A DNA stretch of 64,000 bases, taken from the NCBI GenBank assembly GCA_963973795.1, contig CAXBAF010000004.1, positions 1-64,000 of the forward strand, given 5' to 3'. The notes beneath the pieces were generated by a model, which was not told the DNA's origin, did not search any database, and saw only the letters and a list, made by a program, of their open reading frames with translations. A program made the position numbers and the translations under genes. Below, piece by piece: positions 24,804 through 32,744 of the stretch. Within the stretch, counting starts at the first letter, position 1, and each line of letters starts with the position of its first letter. This DNA comes from UBA1926 sp002337215. Lineage in GTDB: Bacteria; Planctomycetota; Phycisphaerae; Phycisphaerales; UBA1924.

Positions 24804-27044
24804 TTATCCGGTCCCGTCGGCAAGGCTTGCGCGGGATTCCGGGCTTCGGTCGGTGTTGCTCTGTCGGGTGCGGTCGAGCCAGCGGGACCAGATGGAGAGG
24901 ACGAGGAGCATGTAGAGGCGTTGGGAATGGTCGCGCCCGTGCCAGGGGTTCAGGGATTGCTCGCCGGCGGCGTCGTGCTCGCGGAGCATCCGGCGGACGA
25001 AGTTCATGTTGATCTCGACGCCGGCGCCCTCGAGGCCCGGGAAGGGGTCTTGACTGTGTAGGTGGTCGTGGAGGAGTTGGCGGAGAGAGCCGAAGTCGGA
25101 GCGGAACCACTCGCCGATGGGGATGGCGAAGCCCTGCTTGGGGCGGTTGATGATGTGGTCGGGGAGGTAGTTTCGCGCGACCTGCTTGAGCAGACCCTTG
25201 CGTTGTCCTTTGGGCATGAGGACATCGAGCGGGGTGCGGAGGGCGGCGTCGACGAGGTCGCGGGCAAGGAAGGGGGCGCGGACCTCGAGGGCGACGGCCA
25301 TCGAGGCGGTGTCGGTTTTGCGGAGGAGGTCGTCGGGCAGATAGTTGAGGAAGTCGTGGCGGAGGGGGTCGTCGATGGTCTGGAACCAGTCGTCGCCGGG
25401 TTCCTCGCCGTCGATCTCGGGGATGAGTCGGCGGAGGTCGGGGGTCGGGAAGATGGAGAGGAGTTCGCTGTAGCCGCCGTGGCGGGCGGCGACGGCGAGG
25501 CGGGCGAGGTAGGTGGATCGCGAGCCCGGCGAGCGTTGGTCAAGCAGGCGGTCGGGGATGAGTTTCAGGAGATGGCGGTACCTGGTGAGTTTGGGGTTGA
25601 TGGTGTGGCGTCGGTAGCCGCCGAAGAGTTCGTCGCCCCCGTCGCCCGAGAGGGCGACCTTGATGTGCTCGCGGGCGGCGCGGCAGACCCAGTAGGTGGG
25701 GAGGAGAGATGAATCGCCGAAGGGGAGGCCGAGCTGTTCGATCAGGCGGACGAGGTCTTCGGCGAGGGGCGAGTCTCCGGCGTTGGGGTCGCAATCGATG
25801 ATGGTGTGGTCGAGGCCGAGGTGGGCCGCGGTCTCGGCGGCGGCTTTGGATTCGTCCAAACGCGGATCGGGCATGCGGACGGTGAAGGCCTTGATGTCGG
25901 GGCGGTGCTGCTTGGCGATCGCGGCGATGAGGGCGGAGTCGAGGCCCCCGGAGAGGAAGAGGCCGAGGGGGACGTCGGCATCGAGGCGGGAGGTAACGGC
26001 GGTGTGGAGATTTTCGCCTAAGTCGTGAACCGACGAGTCGTCTCGATCCGGCGGGATCGAGCGTTGGTAACCTCGTTCGCTCGGGGCGTCGTCGGTCGTG
26101 ATGAGTGTGTCCTGGGGGTGCTCGGTTGTCACTTCGATGGGCGAATCGGGGTCGGCTCCAGTCCGCAGCCAGCCATCCAGCGCTCCGGCGCGCCCGGCTA
26201 TGGTGATCCCAATCACACCGTGCAGGTGTGTCCAGCGGACAACTCCGGCGTAACTAGTCGAGGCGACGATGCAGTTGAGTCGATCGTGCGAGAGATAAAG
26301 CGGTTTCTCGCCGGCGCGGTCGCGAGCGATTTGGAGTTGGCCTGCTTTTCGATCCCAGATCAGCGCCGCGTACATGCCGTCGAGTTCGTCCTGCATGCGG
26401 AGGCCCCACGCCCGCCAGCCGTGGATGAGGACCTCGGTGTCGGCGTGGTCGGTCTCGAAGCGGTGGCCGAGGGCTTCGAGTTCGCGGCGCAGGTCGCGGT
26501 GGTTGTAGATGCACCCGTTGAAGGCGACGGCGACGAGGTCGGTGCCTTGGGGGAGTGTTGTGGCGTCGATGGTGTGTGGGGGCGCGGAGGGTGCGGTTTG
26601 GGGATCGAGCCCCTCGCGCAAGCGAGGGGTTTGGGTGTGGGGTGAGTTGGGGGTCCCCTCGCTTGCGCGAGGGGCTCGATTGGGAGGAGATTGGGGAGTG
26701 GCGGGCTGGAAGCCCGTCCCGCAAGGTGTGGGAGAGACAGGCGGGACACCTGTCCCACTGGGAGAGAGGAGTTCGCCGGTGCCGTCTCGGTGGCGCAGGT
26801 GGACCATGGGCTGGACGCCGCCTTCGTGGTCGATGATGCTCAGGCGGCGGTGGACGAGGGCGACATCGACGGTGGTGCCGTCGTTGCGGACGGCCCGGTC
26901 GCGGAATCGGCCCCGGCCGTCGGGGCCCCGGTGCTTGATGGACTCATCGAGGGTGTCGAGCCACGACTCCGGGATGGATTCGTGGTGGGGTGGGACGGGT
27001 TCGCCCGGTTCGTAGATTCGCAGGACGCCGCCGATGCCGCACAT
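24804..27044 (-). CDS. asnB: Asparagine synthetase (glutamine-hydrolysing) with inserted low-complexity repeats
   Basis: A 746-residue two-domain enzyme, about 100 residues longer than usual. The class II glutaminase head is MCGIGGVLRIYEP (nucleophile Cys2), with VHRRLSIIDHEGGVQPM. A Pro-rich, repeat-encoded insertion (about residues 90-160) then separates that from VAVAFNGCIYNHRDLRRE. Here the glutamine-binding NGEIYNH loop has Cys for Glu, so glutamine binding may be altered. The synthetase domain has the ATP loop LFLSGGLDSALIA, VALSGDGGDELFGGYRRH and VRAPFLARDLVD. It makes asparagine from aspartate with ATP; related enzymes act in peptidoglycan or exopolysaccharide contexts. TATCCT lies six bases before ATG 27044, predicting a leaderless mRNA. 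The insertion carries inverted repeats also seen as features. Confidence 0.9.
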   Translation of the reverse strand: MCGIGGVLRIYEPGEPVPPHHESIPESWLDTLDESIKHRGPDGRGRFRDRAVRNDGTTVDVALVHRRLSIIDHEGGVQPMVHLRHRDGTGELLSPSGTGVPPVSPTPCGTGFQPATPQSPPNRAPRASEGTPNSPHTQTPRLREGLDPQTAPSAPPHTIDATTLPQGTDLVAVAFNGCIYNHRDLRRELEALGHRFETDHADTEVLIHGWRAWGLRMQDELDGMYAALIWDRKAGQLQIARDRAGEKPLYLSHDRLNCIVASTSYAGVVRWTHLHGVIGITIAGRAGALDGWLRTGADPDSPIEVTTEHPQDTLITTDDAPSERGYQRSIPPDRDDSSVHDLGENLHTAVTSRLDADVPLGLFLSGGLDSALIAAIAKQHRPDIKAFTVRMPDPRLDESKAAAETAAHLGLDHTIIDCDPNAGDSPLAEDLVRLIEQLGLPFGDSSLLPTYWVCRAAREHIKVALSGDGGDELFGGYRRHTINPKLTRYRHLLKLIPDRLLDQRSPGSRSTYLARLAVAARHGGYSELLSIFPTPDLRRLIPEIDGEEPGDDWFQTIDDPLRHDFLNYLPDDLLRKTDTASMAVALEVRAPFLARDLVDAALRTPLDVLMPKGQRKGLLKQVARNYLPDHIINRPKQGFAIPIGEWFRSDFGSLRQLLHDHLHSQDPFPGLEGAGVEINMNFVRRMLREHDAAGEQSLNPWHGRDHSQRLYMLLVLSIWSRWLDRTRQSNTDRSPESRASLADGTG
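26602..26680. repeat. Inverted pair of palindromic repeats inside asnB
   Basis: Two copies of CCCCTCGCGCAAGCGAGGGG (26610-26629) and its reverse complement (26655-26674), each with a matching flank (ATCGAG / CTCGAT). Each is itself an 8-bp-stem hairpin. They are read in frame as PNRAPRASEG and RLREGLDPQ on the coding strand. Confidence 0.85.
26700..26767. repeat. Planctomycete-type repeat (GTGVPPV/GTGFQPA) inside asnB
   Basis: On the minus strand the stretch reads as GTGGGACAGGTGTCCCGCC followed by CGGGACGGGCTTCCAGCCCG, two hairpins. It is translated in frame as GTGVPPVSPTPCGTGFQPA. From experience this class of sequence recurs in planctomycete genomes; copy number elsewhere cannot be tested here. 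Confidence 0.75.
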
Positions 27045-27050
27045 GTTCGG

Positions 27051-27056
27051 AGGATA
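27051..27056 (-). promoter_or_regulatory. -10 box of a predicted leaderless asnB transcript
   Basis: TATCCT on the minus strand, exactly six bases before ATG 27044; no Shine-Dalgarno site. Confidence 0.45.
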
Positions 27057-27178
27057 GCAGGCGGCGTCGTCGGAACCCGGGCGTCGATGCGTCCGTCAGG
27101 ACCGGCACAGACGGTCGAGCAGGGTGGTCGCGGATGAGCGATCGGTTGGATTGGAAGCGAGCGGCATCGCCTGAAACG

Positions 27179-27184
27179 TAGATT
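27179..27184 (+). promoter_or_regulatory. -10 box of a predicted leaderless transcript for the membrane acyltransferase
   Basis: TAGATT followed by six bases and GTG 27191. GGAG also overlaps the gap but is too close to the start to serve as a normal ribosome binding site. Confidence 0.4.
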
Positions 27185-27190
27185 TGGAGC

Positions 27191-28414
27191 GTGGGTGCAC
27201 CTCGCAGGAAATCCAGGGGCGACGCCGCTGCGCGCGCGGAGCCGGGCCTCGGAGTGCCTGGTGGATCGTCCGGTGCGCCCGTGCGCTGGGGTCGGCTGGT
27301 GTCGCTCGATGTGATGCGTGGCGCGACGATCGCGGGGATGCTGCTGGTCAACAACCCGGGGAGTTGGACGCAGGTCTACCCGGCGCTGCGTCACGCGGAG
27401 TGGCACGGTTGGACGGCGACGGATCTGATCTTCCCGTTCTTCCTGTTCATCATGGGGGCGGCGATGGCGTTCAGCCTGCCCCGGCAGCGGGCGCGGGGTG
27501 AGGCGGAGATCGGGGCGACCAAAGGATCGGGGCGGCGGGCGATCATCAAGCGCACCTGCCGGCGCGTGCTGCTGCTGATCGGGCTCGGGCTGCTGCTTAA
27601 CGGGTTCCCCGCGTTCGAGTACGAGCGGTTCCGGATTCCGGGGGTGTTGCAACGGATCGGGCTGGTCTATGCGCTCTCGGTGCCGGTGGTATTGCTGCTC
27701 AGGCCCGCGAAGCGGTTCGTGCTCGGGGTGGTGGTCCTGCTCGCCTGGTGGGCGGTGCTGGTGCTCGTTCCGGTGGGCGGCGAGGCGCCGGCGATGGACC
27801 CCACGCGGAACCTGCAGCGGTCGCTGGATCTCTCGGTCTTCGGCGAGTTCCATGTCTGGCAGGGCGGGCCGACCGACCCGGAGGGATTGCTTGGTACGTT
27901 CGCGGCGATGGTGACGTGCCTGCTGGGGTACTGGGCGGGAGTGTTTGTGCGCGATCGGGAACTCAACGCGAAGACGGCGGCGAGGCTTGGGCTCGCGGGC
28001 TTGCTCATCGCGGCCGTGGGGGAGGTCTGGGCGTACTGGCTGCCGATCAATAAGCCGTTGTGGTCGCCGAGCTATGTGATGCTCTCGGGCGGGCTGGCGA
28101 TGTCGTGCTTCGCGGTGTGTCTGTGGTTCGTGGACGTCCGCGGGTACCGGTGGATCACGAAGCCGTTGCGCGATATCGGGCTCAACGCGATCGTGATCTT
28201 TGTCGGGGCAGGGATGATGTCGCGTCTGCTTGCGCGGACCCGGGTCGGCGGTTGGCCGGAAGCGCCCGACTGGACGACCTTCGCGTTCGATGAAATGGTC
28301 GAGTTCGGGGTCGGCCCGCGGTTTGCGTCGCTCGTGCTCGCGTTGGTGTTTGTGTTCGTGTGGTGGGTGATCGCAGCGCTGCTGGCGCAGTGGCGGATCG
28401 TGGTGCGGGTGTGA
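27191..28414 (+). CDS. Membrane acyltransferase of the COG4299/NagX-like (HGSNAT-related) family
   Basis: A 407-residue polytopic protein with about ten transmembrane helices. After a short polar head it shows the family motif RLVSLDVMRGATIAGMLLVN, then HAEWHGWTATDLIFPFFLFIMG and RIPGVLQRIGLVYA. The conserved His in HAEWHGW matches the acetyl-accepting His region of heparan-alpha-glucosaminide N-acetyltransferases, which move acetyl groups from acetyl-CoA across a membrane to sugars. Bacterial members are linked to amino-sugar uptake (NagX), but no amino-sugar genes are adjacent. GTG 27191 is kept because a leaderless-type -10 box precedes it; starts a little further downstream are possible. 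The gene is alone on its strand. Confidence 0.85.
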   Translation: MGAPRRKSRGDAAARAEPGLGVPGGSSGAPVRWGRLVSLDVMRGATIAGMLLVNNPGSWTQVYPALRHAEWHGWTATDLIFPFFLFIMGAAMAFSLPRQRARGEAEIGATKGSGRRAIIKRTCRRVLLLIGLGLLLNGFPAFEYERFRIPGVLQRIGLVYALSVPVVLLLRPAKRFVLGVVVLLAWWAVLVLVPVGGEAPAMDPTRNLQRSLDLSVFGEFHVWQGGPTDPEGLLGTFAAMVTCLLGYWAGVFVRDRELNAKTAARLGLAGLLIAAVGEVWAYWLPINKPLWSPSYVMLSGGLAMSCFAVCLWFVDVRGYRWITKPLRDIGLNAIVIFVGAGMMSRLLARTRVGGWPEAPDWTTFAFDEMVEFGVGPRFASLVLALVFVFVWWVIAALLAQWRIVVRV

Positions 28415-28539
28415 GCGGGAGTTTATGAGCGTTTGGTTGATCGGTGCGTCACGGCCGTTCTAGCCGTGTGGATCGATGGCTACCTCTTGTGAGGTGGGGT
28501 GGCTGTTACGCACGTCCGCGAGCTGGTTGCTGCGCGGAT

Positions 28540-28947
28540 TCAGGGTGTGGTGAGAAAGAACGCGAACGCGAGGATCGCGATGAGCGCGAGGCAGGCCCCG
28601 CCTCCGAGCAGGATCCCGATCACGGAGGGGAGCAGATCCGGGCGGAGAGCGCGTCGGCTGCCCCAGAGGGCTGTCGCTCCGCAGAGAACGGCGGCTGGCC
28701 CCGTCACAAGTGTTGCGAGCGCGAGCGGACCAAGGAACAGCATCGCGGCGCTGATAATGCCGAGCGCGAGTGCGACGACGGCTGGACTGCTCGCCTCATC
28801 GGGCCGGCCTACGCGGCGATTCCTCGAGCCGCACTCGGGGCAGCGGGATCCGGTCGGGAGGCCGAGGAGCGAATATCGGCATCGCGCGCAGTACTCGATC
28901 GGTATTGGCTCGGTCGAATCGGTACTGCTCTCTGGTTGAGACGTCAT
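28540..28947 (-). CDS. Zinc-ribbon membrane protein, unknown function (family A)
   Basis: A 135-residue protein. Near the N-terminus is a CxxC-x12-CxxC zinc ribbon (EYCARCRYSLLGLPTGSRCPECG); two or three hydrophobic helices follow (AVVALALGIISAAMLFLGPLA, TLVTGPAAVLCGATALW, GILLGGGACLALIAILAF). The plan matches the proteins at 30423-30914 and 32241-32744, so a local paralogous family exists. Such short zinc-ribbon plus DUF4190-like proteins are abundant in planctomycetes and of unknown role. It lies 16 bp after the aldehyde dehydrogenase gene on the same strand and lacks its own recognisable ribosome binding site, so it may be the second gene of that operon. Confidence 0.75.
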   Translation of the reverse strand: MTSQPESSTDSTEPIPIEYCARCRYSLLGLPTGSRCPECGSRNRRVGRPDEASSPAVVALALGIISAAMLFLGPLALATLVTGPAAVLCGATALWGSRRALRPDLLPSVIGILLGGGACLALIAILAFAFFLTTP

Positions 28948-28963
28948 CCGGGAATGAACGAAG

Positions 28964-30346
28964 TCACGGGCGTGATGTGTTCCGTGTGATCGTGCGGACC
29001 TGGCAGAACTGGCGGTGCCCGTCGGGGCCCATGTGGTAGCCGATGCCCGAGTGCTTGGCGCCCGCCCAGGGGGAGCCCGGGGCGCCGTGGATGCCGCGGT
29101 TGACGCCGATCATGCCGGCGTTGATCCTGCCCGCGACACGCTGGGCGAGTTCTTCGGGGCCGAAGACGACGGCACCGAGGCCGTACTCGGAATCGTTGGC
29201 GAGGTGGACGGCCTCGTCGGCGTCCTTGACGGTCGCGATCGCGGCGACAGGGCCGAAGGTTTCGGCGTGCATGATCGACATGTCGTGGGTGACGCCCTTG
29301 AGGACGGTCGCCGGGACGAAGTTGCCGTCGAGCTTCTCGCCTCCGTGCAGGAGCTGCGCCCCGTGCTTGACGGCGTCGTCGATCTGGGCGACGACATGGT
29401 TCTTCTGGTCGAGCATGACCATCGGACCCATCTGCACGCCCTCGGCCGACGGGTCGCCCGGGGTGTAGGCCTTGGCCTGTTCAATCAGCTTGGCGGCGAA
29501 CGCGTCGGCGATCGTGTCCTGTGCGTAGATGCGTTCGGTGGAGACGCAGACCTGGCCGCAGTTGCGGAAGCTGTTGCGGGCCGCGAATTCGGCGGCGGCG
29601 TCGAGGTCGGCGCCCTCGAGCACGATCAGCGGGTCCTTGCTGCCCAGCTCGAGGATGAGTCGTTTGAGCCCCTCGGCGGAGGCGGCCATGATCTTCTGAC
29701 CCGTCGCCTTGCTGCCTGTGAAGGCGATGAGGTCGACGTCCGCGGCGACGAGGGCCTTGCCCTGGTCGTCCTCGCCGTGGATGGTCTGGAGGACGCCCTC
29801 GGGCAGGAACTCGTTGAGGATGTCGGCGTAGGCCTGGGCGATCAGGGGCGTTTGCTCGCTGGGCTTGAGGACGACGCTGTTGCCCGCGACCAGAGCCGGG
29901 AGGACCATCCACTGGGGCATGAGCATCGGGAAGTTCCAGGGCGTGATCGCGGCGACGACGCCGAGCGGGTCGTAGCGGAGCGTGGTGACCAGGCCCTCGG
30001 CGGTGAGCTCGCGCGGGGCGACCGCCTCGGCGATTTCGTCGACTTCGGTCTTCAGTTTGTCGCCGCAGTGGGTGACCTCGCTGACGCCGTCGGCGATGGG
30101 CTTGCCCTGCTCGGCGGACATGAGCCGGCCCAGTTCGTCGGCGCGGTCGAGCAGGCGCTGCCCGGCGGGGCGGAGGATGTCCGCACGCTCGGCGGCGGTC
30201 TTCTCGCCCCAGGTTTTCTGCGCCTCGCGGGCTCGGGCGACGATCCCGGGGATCTCGCCGGCGGGCGTGACGGGGACCTCGCCCACGGGTTCGCCTGTGG
30301 CGGGGTTGTATGACGTGAGGGCGGCGGTTGTAGAAGCGGGTGTCAT
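28964..30346 (-). CDS. NAD(P)-dependent aldehyde dehydrogenase (succinate-semialdehyde dehydrogenase-like)
   Basis: A 460-residue aldehyde dehydrogenase superfamily protein. It has AAITPWNFPMLMPQW in the cofactor-binding region, the catalytic Glu in LILELGSKDPLIV, and the nucleophile Cys in FRNCGQVCVSTERIYAQ. The pattern SYNPATGEPVGEVPVTP at the start, KLKTEVDEIAEAV and LGSKDPLIVLEGADLDAA fit the succinate-semialdehyde/aldehyde dehydrogenase (GabD/YneI-like) branch, converting an aldehyde to an acid with NAD(P). Substrate cannot be fixed from sequence, so no symbol is given. TACCGT five bases before ATG 30346 and absence of a Shine-Dalgarno site suggest a leaderless mRNA. Confidence 0.92.
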   Translation of the reverse strand: MTPASTTAALTSYNPATGEPVGEVPVTPAGEIPGIVARAREAQKTWGEKTAAERADILRPAGQRLLDRADELGRLMSAEQGKPIADGVSEVTHCGDKLKTEVDEIAEAVAPRELTAEGLVTTLRYDPLGVVAAITPWNFPMLMPQWMVLPALVAGNSVVLKPSEQTPLIAQAYADILNEFLPEGVLQTIHGEDDQGKALVAADVDLIAFTGSKATGQKIMAASAEGLKRLILELGSKDPLIVLEGADLDAAAEFAARNSFRNCGQVCVSTERIYAQDTIADAFAAKLIEQAKAYTPGDPSAEGVQMGPMVMLDQKNHVVAQIDDAVKHGAQLLHGGEKLDGNFVPATVLKGVTHDMSIMHAETFGPVAAIATVKDADEAVHLANDSEYGLGAVVFGPEELAQRVAGRINAGMIGVNRGIHGAPGSPWAGAKHSGIGYHMGPDGHRQFCQVRTITRNTSRP

Positions 30347-30351
30347 GCTGA

Positions 30352-30357
30352 ACGGTA
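30352..30357 (-). promoter_or_regulatory. -10 box of a predicted leaderless aldehyde dehydrogenase transcript
   Basis: TACCGT on the minus strand, five bases before ATG 30346. Confidence 0.4.
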
Positions 30358-30422
30358 GGGGGTGAGCGGTCCTGAAATCCGCTCTGCGATCAGACCGAGA
30401 TCGTTGCCGGGATCGAGTTCGG

Positions 30423-30914
30423 CTAGAAGATGGAGATCAGGACGAAGCAGAGCAGGATGAAGCCTCCGACAGCGAGGATGATGCCGCTCATGATGATCGC
30501 GGCCATCGCCATCGGGGCGCTCACAGGCGTGTCGATCCCCTTGAGTGCGCGTGCCCGTGCCCAGAGCCCCATCGCGAGCCCCGGGAGGGCGAGCGCGGCG
30601 CTGAAGCCGCCCGTGCAGCCGATGCCCATCAGGCTGACTCCCGAGACCGCGACCGCGGCGATGGAGAGCAGGCTCGCTCGGCCTTCGGCCCAGGCCTTGG
30701 CGATGGGGATGCCGCACTCGGGGCAGACCGGGGCGTCTTCGGGCAGGGCGGAGAGGTCGTAGCCGCACCGTGCGCACGCCGAGCGGAGGTGCTCGGGGAA
30801 ACCCGATCGGTGATGCGGGTTCATGTCGGGCGGGTAGTAGGCGTCACGTGGGTCTGTGCTGGTTTGCTTAGCAGCCGGGTCGGGATCAGCCGGATTACGA
30901 GGATCGTGTTCCAC
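30423..30914 (-). CDS. Zinc-ribbon membrane protein, unknown function (family B)
   Basis: A 163-residue protein. A Pro/Asp-rich head of about 45 residues leads to a CxxC-x12-CxxC zinc ribbon (CARCGYDLSALPEDAPVCPECG), then three or four hydrophobic helices (LSIAAVAVSGVSLMGIGC, FSAALALPGLAMGLWARA, APMAMAAIIMSGIILAVG, FILLCFVLISIF). It is a homologue in design of the proteins at 28540 and 32241. The first codon is GTG at 30914, nine bases after the upstream methyltransferase stop, so it probably belongs to that operon. Its function is unknown; a membrane sensor or assembly factor is possible but unsupported. Confidence 0.72.
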   Translation of the reverse strand: MEHDPRNPADPDPAAKQTSTDPRDAYYPPDMNPHHRSGFPEHLRSACARCGYDLSALPEDAPVCPECGIPIAKAWAEGRASLLSIAAVAVSGVSLMGIGCTGGFSAALALPGLAMGLWARARALKGIDTPVSAPMAMAAIIMSGIILAVGGFILLCFVLISIF

Positions 30915-30923
30915 GTCACGGAT

Positions 30924-31745
30924 TCATATGCGCCCGGCGATGAGCACGATGTAGGTGTCGTCGAGTTCGTCTTCCCCGTCCTCGATGGGGAGCACGTACG
31001 CGTTGCCCTCGTCGTCGATCGCGTCGGCGGTTTTGGCGTAGACCTCCGTAGACGCGAAGCCGGCTTCTGCCAGCGCGTCGCGGAGTTCGGGGATGCTCCA
31101 GAGCCGCCACTCGTAGGTGAACGCGTCGAAGACCTCCTGCTCGATGACGCCGGCTTTCTCGACCCGGAAGTGGAGGAGATTGGTCACGAGGCCTGTGATC
31201 GGGTCGGCGTGTCGCTGCTCCCAGGTGTAGCGGATCCGTTTGCCGGCGTGCCCCGGGAACCGCGGGTCGTTCGGGATCCAGTGGTCGCGGTGGACGTCCC
31301 CAAGTGTGTAGGCGGTCTCGCCTCCGTAGGTGTCGCAGACGAAGACACCCTGTTCACGGAGGCGGGACCGGGCGTGGCGGAGGTAGGCGACGAGGTCGTC
31401 GCGGGTGTGCCAGTAGCCGATCGAGAAGTTGCCGACGAAGATCGTGTCGGCGGGCGAGGCGACGGACCGGACGTCGGCATTGTGCCGTTTGATCCGATCG
31501 TGTTCACCCCGGAAGGCGAGCGCCTCGGCGTCGAGGTCGACGGCGATCGCCGAGGCGTTCGGATCGCGCTCGACCCAGAGGTGCGAGAGGGCGGCGGTGC
31601 CCGCGAAGTCCTCACCGAGGACCCGCGGGTCACGGCCGTGCACGGCCCGCAGGAAGGGAACGAGGTGGCCCGGGCTCTGGACACAGAGCTCGTAGAGATC
31701 GTGCTTGTCGAGTTCGGGCTGGTCGGGTTGATTGACTTCAGACAT
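30924..31745 (-). CDS. Class I SAM-dependent methyltransferase
   Basis: A 273-residue Rossmann-fold methyltransferase. The N-terminal SAM site is recognisable as VLGEDFAGTAALSHLWVERD (modified GxG loop) followed by AIAVDLDAEALAF with an acidic residue at the end of strand 2, RHNADVRSV and VGNFSIGYWHTRDDLVAYLRHARSRLREQGVFVCDTYGG, which is the typical strand 4 to strand 5 order. The substrate is not evident; the large C-terminal part (TWEQRHADPITGLVTNL..., FTYEWRLWSIPELRDAL) resembles small-molecule methyltransferases. It follows a small membrane protein gene by 15 bp and precedes a zinc-ribbon gene. No Shine-Dalgarno site is visible. Confidence 0.82.
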   Translation of the reverse strand: MSEVNQPDQPELDKHDLYELCVQSPGHLVPFLRAVHGRDPRVLGEDFAGTAALSHLWVERDPNASAIAVDLDAEALAFRGEHDRIKRHNADVRSVASPADTIFVGNFSIGYWHTRDDLVAYLRHARSRLREQGVFVCDTYGGETAYTLGDVHRDHWIPNDPRFPGHAGKRIRYTWEQRHADPITGLVTNLLHFRVEKAGVIEQEVFDAFTYEWRLWSIPELRDALAEAGFASTEVYAKTADAIDDEGNAYVLPIEDGEDELDDTYIVLIAGRI

Positions 31746-31760
31746 GTTGGATTCGATTGA

Positions 31761-32084
31761 TCAGCGCAGGCCGAATGAGAAGAGGTTCCATTCGTTGATC
31801 GGCTTGGTGTAGAACACGTCGGGCCGTTGCTTGTTCGCGTCCTCGCGGGTTTCGATGTCCATGCGGTAGACATACCCGTCGTGGCGCAGGGCGTAGAGGT
31901 AGGTCCCGTCTGTTGTGATGGAGACCGGGTCCGACTTGTTCGGCGCGGCGTCGGAGGCGAAGCCGAGCACGCCCGCGCCGAGCATGGCGCCGACGATCGC
32001 GGCGAGGCTCAGGCGGAGGCGGTGGTTCGCGGTTCGGAGCGTCTTGAGCTCGTTCTGGGTTTCGGTCGGATTCGAGTTCGGCAT
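31761..32084 (-). CDS. Small single-pass membrane protein, unknown
   Basis: A 107-residue protein not recognised. An N-terminal polar helix (NPTETQNELKTLRTANHRLR) with coiled-coil character precedes one hydrophobic helix (LSLAAIVGAMLGAGVLGFAS), so it is probably an N-in, C-out membrane protein. The C-terminal 50 residues contain DPVSITTDGTYLYALRHDGYVYRMD, which looks like a single beta-propeller-type blade. ATG at 32084 follows AGGAAGGA, a good ribosome binding site, with a promoter upstream. The longer frame to 32177 would run through that promoter and was not used. It probably starts an operon with the methyltransferase and a zinc-ribbon protein. Confidence 0.65.
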   Translation of the reverse strand: MPNSNPTETQNELKTLRTANHRLRLSLAAIVGAMLGAGVLGFASDAAPNKSDPVSITTDGTYLYALRHDGYVYRMDIETREDANKQRPDVFYTKPINEWNLFSFGLR

Positions 32085-32148
32085 GGTCTTCCTTCCTGAT
32101 CGCTCGCGTCGCTGATTCGGACGGTTGGGGCCTTTGCGGCGTCCGTCC

Positions 32149-32177
32149 AGCATACCGGGGGGCGTCGGGACGACCAA
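32149..32177 (-). promoter_or_regulatory. Probable promoter of the 32084-30423 operon
   Basis: On the minus strand TTGGTC (32177-32172), 17-bp spacer, TATGCT (32154-32149), giving a leader of about 58 bases with a Shine-Dalgarno site. Confidence 0.55.
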
Positions 32178-32240
32178 CGCGCGCGCCGGGACTGCGGAAG
32201 GCTGTACCGGCGTCTGGATCTCAGGTTGAGCGGGGCGGGG

Positions 32241-32744
32241 TCAGGGCGTGGGCACGAACTGAGGACCGCCGCTCTGTGACGCGGCGAAGAAGGCGAAGCC
32301 CACGAAGACGATCATGAAGAGCAGGTAGGCCGCGCCGATCGTGGTTCCGATGATCCCGCAGACAAAGCCGGCGGTCGCCATGCCGGCCGAGGATTGCGCC
32401 GCCCGCCCCTCGCGGACGGCTCGTTTGGCCTTGACGCCGAACCAGATGGCGAGGGGGCCTGCGATGATGCTCAGGATGCCGTAGAACGCGCACCCGAGGA
32501 TTGAGACGATGCCGAGCACCATGGAGGTGATCGCCATGCCGCTGTTGCCGCGCGAGTCGCTGGGGAACTGCTGGATCATGGTGCCGCACTCTGGGCAGGG
32601 TTCGCCGATCCGCATGCCCGCGATGTCGTAGCCGCATCGGGCGCAGCCCACGCGGGGGCGGGGCGGGGGGGCGGGCGCCGCTTCTGCGGGAATGCTGGGG
32701 TCGGCGTGGTGGTGCTCGTGGTCGGCGTGCGGCTCGTTGCTCAT
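32241..32744 (-). CDS. Zinc-ribbon membrane protein, DUF4190-like (family C)
   Basis: A 167-residue protein with a His/Pro-rich head, a CxxC-x12-CxxC ribbon (CARCGYDIAGMRIGEPCPECG) and two to four hydrophobic segments (AITSMVLGIVSILGCAFYGI, IAGPLAIWFGVKAKRAVREG, GMATAGFVCGIIGTTIGA), the last two matching the DUF4190 layout (small membrane domain ending in a basic loop). It shares architecture with the proteins at 28540 and 30423. ATG 32744 overlaps the stop codon of the ABC permease gene by four bases (ATGA), which implies translational coupling and co-transcription with the transporter. A role in the transporter is possible but unproven. Confidence 0.8.
   Translation of the reverse strand: MSNEPHADHEHHHADPSIPAEAAPAPPPRPRVGCARCGYDIAGMRIGEPCPECGTMIQQFPSDSRGNSGMAITSMVLGIVSILGCAFYGILSIIAGPLAIWFGVKAKRAVREGRAAQSSAGMATAGFVCGIIGTTIGAAYLLFMIVFVGFAFFAASQSGGPQFVPTP

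Noticed and set aside
26602..26680. CRISPR array or insertion sequence in asnB
   Set aside because: Only two inverted copies of a palindrome, no spacers, no transposase and no target duplication; better described as inserted palindromic repeats.
29015..30313. 432-residue plus-strand open frame
   Set aside because: Antisense of the aldehyde dehydrogenase gene; no recognisable domain.
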